Part shown: piece after piece, positions 12,301 through 21,300 of the stretch
Layout of the letters: the number at the start of each line of letters is the position of its first letter
Numbering within the stretch: position 1 is the first letter of the stretch
NCBI GenBank assembly: GCA_019648995.1
Contig: BLXT01007556.1
Location: 524,013 to 569,415 of the forward strand
Direction: 5' to 3'
Length of the DNA stretch: 45,403 bases
From: Plakobranchus ocellatus
Taxonomy: Eukaryota; Mollusca; Gastropoda; Plakobranchidae
Position numbers and translations under genes: made by a program
Notes under the pieces: model-generated
Database searches by the model: none
Told to the model about the DNA's origin: nothing
The model's input: the letters and a program-made list of their open reading frames with translations, nothing else

Positions 12301-15300
12301 AGTAATAAAGACACAGATTGGATTTAGCACAAAAAATTTACTTTCTATGAAGAACATTTTCAAGACATACATGAATATATAGTTAGATTGCATGCAAAAT
12401 ATCAGGCATAATTTCAAGTCCATTGAAGCATTTGTGCTCCTACATATTCAATTTTGTGACTTACCAATCTTGAAAAAATCATCACATGCTAAATCTTCTA
12501 ATCCAACTAGATGAAAGAAACTTTTATCCCAGCCCATCTGTGTGACACTGGTAGCAAGATAACTCCATTTACCTACCACAGAGCACATATTTCTGTTGGA
12601 GAAAGAGATTCAGTTCTGATTAAATGAAATCACAAATCATATTAAATCAAAATGAAGTATTCTCAATTAAACAAAAGGAAAAAAAAATGGAAATATTCTT
12701 TATAAATGCATAGAAAATACAGAACTAGATGATATATTTTCAGAGTAAAATAATAAAAATTAGATCTTAGATATATGAATTGAGTTTTCATCTTTTTCTG
12801 AGCAAAAAAGCTACATGATTTATAGGTGTGAATAGACTCATTGCATAGATTATTTCTTAAATTTTGCCATGCCTTTATGGATGCTTGCTTGGGAGGGATC
12901 ATGGATGCCTTCTGTGTCGATACAAGTTATTGATCATACAGTGTCTTTTTTGTGATTTAAAAAAAAAAAAAATCAACTACTCTATTGCTTATGTGCTGAC
13001 TATCTCGAAATTTTGTGTGGAGCTGCATTCTGGAAATGCAATGAAATAGGCATATATGCAATATTAACTGCTTTTTGAAAAAAATTAAAAATTTGGGTAA
13101 AAATATTAGGTTTTTAAGTTTCAACATATAGTCACTTTGAAAAACTCACCGAAAAATTCATTTTACAGAACACCAAAATAAGAAGCCTAGATGTAATTAT
13201 TCCTAAACTCAGCGAGTTTGAAAGGTGAAAAAATGTGGGACTAGATAGATTTTGAAAAAAAAAATACTGATATTTATTGATAAAAATCCAAGATGGCAGC
13301 TATGAAAAATAGCAATGCTTATTGATTTTTTTCCCCTTCTAATTTGACCATGCTGAGTTGATTGGTAAACATTATTTTGGCTTTGAGAAAGTAAACTTAA
13401 GTGCGTCCCACACTTAAAGAGAACCAGGAGTAGGGTACTGATTTTTCTTGGCATACAGAATTATGAGGTAGTTGACATTGCTTCCTCAGCGCATTTACTT
13501 TTGCCAGGTCTTAAAAGACCTAGCTACCCATTAAGTGCTGGATGGACACACAGGAACAATGAAAAATTTACTGGGCCCAGGCTGGGATTCAAAGCTTGTA
13601 CCTCTCATTTGATAGCCAAATGCACTACCAGGTATGTCACCACTCCTCCTTTCAGAGAGCATTCCTCCACTTGAGGCTGTTTACATGCTTGACTATAATT
13701 TAATCACATCAAATAGAAAACTAAAGTACATATCTTGATATAAACCTTTTTATGTTCATTCCCTTTTCAGTCAATTTTTGGCTAATATCTAGTTGTATCA
13801 ATGTTTTCAAGCTGGATCTAAGTTAGCATATGTGAGTGTGGTGGAAAAAGTATTTTGCATTGCTTTATTAAAAGGCACTTGCTTAGATCTTGGTGAAGAA
13901 TCAATTTAGTTTTCACTTATGCACATTGCTTAGACTCAAAATTCAAAAAATGTGCTTATCATTTAAAAGGTTTAAATTGTGATCCATGACTTATTTGTCC
14001 AGGTTTCAAGACATTCCTTGACAAATAGCAAATCTTACCTCACCAGACTGTTAGTCGCTCGCCATGAAAGAAAATCAGGCAAATCAAAGAAATGTTTGGC
14101 TCTTTTCCATGTGTCTGGGAGGTTCTGAAATAAATATTTAGGACTCAGCATTCAAACAGGGGAAGCTTTGTCAAAGAAAAATCCATAAGTCAAAATGATG
14201 ATGATTAATTTTACTGTAATTCATTTCATGCTGCAAAATGCCTCATTTTGTGATGTCACAATGCATATGTGACAGATGAATACATTTCAAAGAACTTGTT
14301 GAAAATTTACAATATTATTTACGTTTACACTTACTCTTATCTTTTTATAATGAGTCTCTCATGCAGAAACCAGTTCCTACCTGTTTGATCCACATTAGTT
14401 TTGGTGGCTGCATCTCTACAGACATGATCCCGCCAACAGACTCTAACACTTTGTGCTTGGTACTATTGATGACTCCAACTTCTTGTTTTGCCCTGTGATC
14501 CATCCACATTATTACATTTTGATTCTGCTCACCTGAAAGAACCAAAACACACAGCCTTTGAAAAACTTTTCCTCTAAAATTTTCTGATACTGCCTAAACA
14601 ATGTCATTCCAAGATATCAATAACTTTCTATTTATCCATTTGTTGAGATAAAAAAAGGACTGAATCAACCCTGAGTAACCTTGTCTCAGCTTCGAGTGAA
14701 CTTGCTTGTTTTGTTGTGTTGAAAATGTTATTAAATATAAAATTTAACACTTTTATATTTCATATGTTGAACATAGAAATAAAATAATAAAATACCACAA
14801 TGTCTTCTTTTATTTATGATTTGTTATAGTTGAACAAAAGTCTATGGTGTGTGATAAGCTTTAAAAACTAAACTTATGTCATCCATTTAAATTTCCTAAC
14901 AATACATGGATCTGATTCTTGAATATGCAGAAAAGTGGAAAAAAAAATTTGTTCAAGGCAAATGATAAAAAAATCAGCTAATAAAAAAAGAAAATAAACA
15001 CCCCAAAAATTTTTTAAAAAAAAATGGATTTTTAAGACTACCATAAAGATAAGCTGAAAGTATTTCCTACTGGTTGTCAATTAGTTTTAACATATCTTGC
15101 TTGTTTATAGAGAGAGATTTAGAAACTGACTGTGATGACATGCCAAACTGAGACAAGTCCCACTGAGTTGGATTTCACAACTTGCTACTTTCTGAAAAAA
15201 TCTTTATACGTGCTTCATGTTACAGAATTTACTCTCTACAATGACTAAGTCATAAAAAATAAAATTACAAACAAATTCAGAATATCTAATTTGTGGCTCA

Positions 15301-18300
15301 ATTGCATTAGATTCAAGACATATACCACGTTGAATAAGCATCAGTATAGTGAAAAAGAATAATAAAATAAAATAAAAAATAAATATGGTAATAACTCTAC
15401 TCAGAAACAGTTTTCTTCATCCAAAATAATTGTGATATAGGACAGCTGTGCCTTCTTAACGTAGTAAGAAACTCTTGGGGAGCGAGGTAGCAGAGAGTCT
15501 TCAGAGAAGAAACCCCCCTCATAGCAAGTGTTTTGCCCCTGTAACTCCTGACACTCTAAGGGGGCCGGGCCACATCTAGGTCATGACTCCCAGATGCCTC
15601 CCTGCTACCAACTGTCTTTTTTTCCTCCTAGGATGCTTGCCAGGGATTCGAACCCACGTACATCTGGTTACAAATCCGGCACCTAACCACTTTGGCCAAC
15701 TGAATGCCCTGTCATTAGGGATTTTTAATCCTTATGAAGCAACCTTTCATTCCTTCTGCTCCATATCCAACGAGAACTGTTCTCAGCTGTTTCGGCTAGT
15801 AGCCTTAGGGCTTTTGCTCTCTTATTGCCACCTATGGAGAGTTTGCTTAGAAGACCATAGGCTGAAGAACCCACAAATCCTCTGGCGCCAATTTCTACTG
15901 GCATTATCTTAGCTTCGTAGCCATCCTTTTTTAGTCAAGACCAGGTATTTTCCTTCCTTGAAGGCATGGGCCTCTTCCACTCTGCTTTCATATACCCTCT
16001 GTGCCATTTTTTTACTCCACCTTCTGTGGTGAATACTGTTGAGTTTGTTGAAGAGGGGTGGATTTCCCCTTTAGCTGTGCTTATGACCGAGGCAAGTTCT
16101 TGAAGTACTCTATTATGTCTCCACGTGTATCGCCCTTGTGAGAGCCCTACTTTGCATGAGCTCAGTACATGCTCTGTAGTTTGCCTACTTTGGCACAGTG
16201 GGCATGTAGGGTCATCCTTCTTTCCCCATCGCACCAGATTTGCGTTTGAGGGTAGGAGATCATAGACGGACCTGATGAAGAAGCTTATTCTCAGAGGCGC
16301 CATGTGCCAGATATCATTCCATGTTACGGATCTCTGTATGGCAGTGTCCCAATTTGTCCACTGACCTTGCTGAGGCTGCTGGACCGCCTTCTGTTCCCGT
16401 GTAGAATCTTTCTTATTCCTAATCTCATCTATGATCATGTCCCCTTTTTCCTTGCCTTCTGTTTTTGACCACCATTTGGCTGTGGTTGATCCAAGGCCCC
16501 TGCGGTCGGTTGAGTTTGACCGATTACCTCTTTCATTTTAAGGTGTTCTTTTGCCTTGTCTACGGCTTCTGTGACCTTCCACTTTATTCCAGTTTTCAGA
16601 GATGGCTGGACGGTTTTGACCACGGGATCATCTGATTCCTCCAGCATGGTGAGTAATCTGGCTTTGCCTCATTTATACTCCAGTACATTGCCACGTCTGA
16701 AAGACCCGGAGGAACCCCCAGCCATTTTCTTGTATATTTGTTGATTTCAGCTTCTATTGCTTCTACTGTGGAGGAGCAGATATCATAGACTATGAGTGGC
16801 CATAGAAGTTTGGGAATAAGCATGAACTGCAGGCACCATATCTTGAATTTACCCTGGAGTCCACACTTGTTTTGGGCCACAACATACAAGTCCCAATGTT
16901 TCAAAACCTACCAAACGAAAATTTATTAAACACACTTCAAACAGCAGTACAAATTTTAATTAGGTAGAACATACTTAAAGGCAAAGGAATAGAATGAAAG
17001 GTCAATAGATGTGTATTGCAACATTTTAAATGTTAATTATTATTATTATATTGAAGTTTGATTAACGATGTTGAGCTTCAAACTTTATGATTTATACTTA
17101 AAAGATTGTCATTTTGAACACTATTTTACACACAGGTCAAATATATCTTTGGCCCTCTCACTCATTGCTCAAAGAATTTTTAAAGTGTTATTCATGTATT
17201 AAATGAGACTTAATTTTTTTTTGCTCATTAGTTCCGGCACAAATATGAAATTGCTGTTGATTTGCCACATGTCTTGAAAATAATGGACCTAGACCTGTAT
17301 GCAGTACAAAGCACTGATATCCGATTAGGAAAAAAACAGGCTCAACTTCAGGGGGCACAATTCTTCAAAGAAACATTGCAGATCCATACAACTCTCTCCA
17401 GCTATTGTCCCTCAAACCCAAGTGTGTGAGTGAAATTCCACTACAATCCATCCAGTGGCCATGAAAACCCGAGACAATAAAAAGGGACACCTAAAAACTG
17501 TAATGTCCTAAAGTCAAGATTTGGAGTAACAAGAAAACGGGCTCGTATCTAGGGGTGGGTAAATCCTGATTGCATTTGATACCCATCTGAAATTTAATAT
17601 TAGTAAACAGCATTTATATTAAATGAAAAACAAAGTTATAGTTTCTGCCTAGGTATCCTGAAATGAAAAATGGAATTCACTTTCTTGACATCAATCAAGC
17701 AAAAGTAAATTCTGAAGTTCATATCACTCTGCTGGAAGAAAAAATGTTACTAAACTGCAGACGTCTATACCCTGAAAATAACTATATTTTTCAACAAGAT
17801 GGGGCAAAATCCCATTCTTGTTTGTTCCCACAAATATACCTTCAGAATGGCACACCAGAATTTATTATTAAAAAAAAAAGAAAAGACTGGCCTATTCAAT
17901 TGGGGATTCATTTTCTGAAAAAAAGTATACTCTGGTATACAAGAACAGCAGACAAATTAAAAAGAAAAATTCAAGAGCACAGGATCAGATGACATTTAAG
18001 AAATCAGAAAATCTTCACCTTATGGAAAATGCTTCCTTGACCAAGACTATTGACCACAGTCAACTTTGAGTCCAGTGAGTGGAAATAATTTTGTGTTATG
18101 ATATTACAGTTTTCAGCATTCGTTCCTATCCCCAAGCCATCTAAGAACCACCCAATAAAAACCAATGAATCTTGTACAAATTTATTCCAAATAGAACAAT
18201 ACTTGGTAAGAACCGCATCAACATACAAAGTGTCAACATGATGTTATTCACACCTGAGGTTGGGCATGTTTTTCTGTCCCACCTGATGTAAAGACAAAGT

Positions 18301-21300
18301 ATCATGGTCACAATTTTTTCCTCTCTTTATTTGCTGGTTCATGGAAGATCTTAAAGGCTCAGTATCTTCTGACTGTTTATTAATGTCAATAAGGGCCAGT
18401 TGTAAAATCCACTCAAGGATAGCATGTTTGATTTCATGTTCCTTTTTGCCATTTGCAAAAGTTTATTTTTAGATTAATTATTAATAGCAATTAATCAATT
18501 ATGTGCCATACTTCATAACACTGTTGTCATTTTCCTCCAAAAGTCACACTTATTTATGGCTGAAATTATGTTTGGATTTTGCCATCTCTTATGAGATGAC
18601 TCTGTCCAGCAATGTGGATCTTTCCCATCTCTGTGTTCCTTGGCTCCTATTTTTATGGTTGTAATTAGATATTCCATGCCCTTCCTTCTCATATTGAGGC
18701 CTAAAAACCTTCCTTGTCAGCTAAATGTTTTCTTGACCATTGATCTTTCATTCTGTTTCTCTCAAAGCTTCTGCATTTGATTTCTTCGCAGTCCATAGCA
18801 TTTTTGTAGCATGTGTCTTAAAACCATATCTCTATTACTTCTAATTTTAGACTTCTTTTGTTGATTGTCTCGGATCATATCCATATACATGTAAGGATGG
18901 GTTTATATATAATGATATTCTTTCTCCTAATTTTATTATTAAATGTATTTAAAATTATGTCCAATCCCCCCCCCCCCCCCCCCCCCCCCCCNNNNNCCCC
19001 AAAAAAAAAGGACTTTAATCTCAAAATAGACTATAAACCATGAATCCTGTGAGCATTGCTTTGCTAATAATTCACATGGCATGATGCTAATAATTTGATT
19101 TCTCTATCTTCACACCAAAGCTGGACAAAAAAGGATGTTTCAAAACAAGTTGCAAATATCCATGCAAATAATTTATATTGCATGAAGCACCTCATATGTG
19201 CTGTTTTCCATGTAAATAAAATAGGAAATTTGTGAACTGTAGAGTTTGATCTTCATATGTTCAATTTTTAAAACTCATTCCTCTTCAAGTTGATGACTCT
19301 ACTATGCACAGCTTCCAATAAGTACGTTGACTGATCCTAGTTTAACTCTCTCAACATTTTAAAATTTGCCTAGAACTAAAAAACTATGCAATACTAATTG
19401 CCATGCATGGGTGCCATCTAGAAATTTCCAAAAACCTGAAGGCAAGAGTCAGGGGTTACCCAGGCCCCAGAGAGGATATAATATAATAATAAAAAAAAAA
19501 TTTGGGTGATTAAAAAAACAACAACAAATTTTCCAGCAATAACTCAAAAATGGCACCCATGTGCTATGTCATGAATGCAAAATGTTGAAGATTTTCAAAT
19601 TGTTAATTGAAAAAGAAAACAACCATTCTTTAAAATTAAACCACAAAGCATAGCTTATATTCTGTAGAGTATTGTTTTTAATTGGCTATAGAGCTCAGGC
19701 AAATAAAGATGAAGTAATTTTAACAACTATAACTTTTACAAACTCTAAGCTTTCAGCTGGTCTATAAATTTCAAGGCAGAGCCAAAATGCAGGATTAATC
19801 AACTAATTAGCAGCAAGTGGAGAATCTTAGCATAGGCCAGCCCAGACAATGACTTCCATTAATAAATCATTGGCATAATTGCTTCAGGCAGCAAAAAAAT
19901 AAAAACAAATGATGGGTCATCACACAGAAACTGAGCTGTTAAGTGTCCCTAGAGACATTCAAATAAATTTTTAAAAAAATGATGGGGGACTAAGAAAATA
20001 AAGGCTAGCTGTCCACTATTATTTCAGACCATTTGGCGATACAGAAATGGGCTGAAGGTCTTCATCTAAAACAACCATTGAACAAGTTGCATCAAATCCA
20101 ATTCCCTTCACATTTTCAGGTAGCACCAAAGCCTCATGAATCACTTTCTGAAACATAAAAGAAAAAAGTCATAATTTTGGATGAATCACAATGAGCTTGG
20201 ATATTGCCTTTCAAGAAAATTTAATTTTGTCACCTAATAGTATTTTTATGGAGCCTTAAATACTTTGCTGACTTCTAACCTCCTGCACCCCTTTTTACTC
20301 TTGCTCTTTTCTTTATCCAAATTCAACTTGATTAACGATTATAAAATTTCTCAGTATGAGGCATTAAAAGTATAATGTGTCAAGTTTTGCAAATTATCAA
20401 TTTGAAAGGAACAGATGTAAATCACTTTGTAACATAAGTTTGTTGCCATAAAAAAAAAATCTAAATCCAGCCCTTGGATCAATACATTTTTATAAAATAG
20501 TTGGTTATACTTGAGCTCCAGGACAGCGCTAAAAATTAGTATAGTTTAATATGAAACCTCCTTTAGAACCCTCAGCTCTGTATCATACTGACCAGTGGTC
20601 ATTTTTGTCTACCCATCATCAATAGAAACCATTTCTATTAAATAACATTTTAGAAAACAAAAAGCAAAGAATGTGTCTTATTATATGCTACATATGAGTG
20701 TCTAGAAAATTAAAAAGCGGTAATTTTCATTTCTTTAAAAAAAAAAAAACAAATACAAACAAAAAAAAAAAAAAAACAAGGCACAATACCTAGTCTAAGG
20801 AAAAAGGTACTTATCTAAGGATTGAAATAAAAAATTACAATTATACATATTCTATCAAGATGCAGTCTGGGCGTCCACAGGAGTCACTAAACCCTTAATG
20901 CTGTTGGTTTTGTTCTTTACAATTTTTTAAATTTTTTACCCCTGATGAAAAATTATAAGTTTAAATTTTTTTCATATCGCCAAAAATTTAGGCAAAAACG
21001 AATTTTCTTCTTCTACAAACATCAGCAATGTTCCACCTAACAAAAGAAAGTGTAACAACTTTGCCAAAGCCATAATTTGTTGTAAAGGTCATAACTAGCA
21101 TTCAGTGCTTCGAGAATTTTATCATGCAGGGTGCTGCTTTGACAGGACAAAGAGTTTTAAAACTATCATGAAGTACATATACCTTACTACTAATAGTAAA
21201 ATGGTTGCATAACTTACCTCTCTGTGTCAACATTTAGCTTTTTTCCTTATTTGAAATGTGAGGTAATTTTTTATCGCCTTCATGTGCAAATGCAGGAAGC

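Noticed and set aside
15636-15712. Functional tRNA-Thr gene
   Set aside because: The B box is perfect, but acceptor-stem and D-arm pairing are poor and it sits in a retroelement context.
18004-18228. 74-codon minus-strand frame near the mariner fragment
   Set aside because: No transposase motif and opposite strand; cannot be supported.
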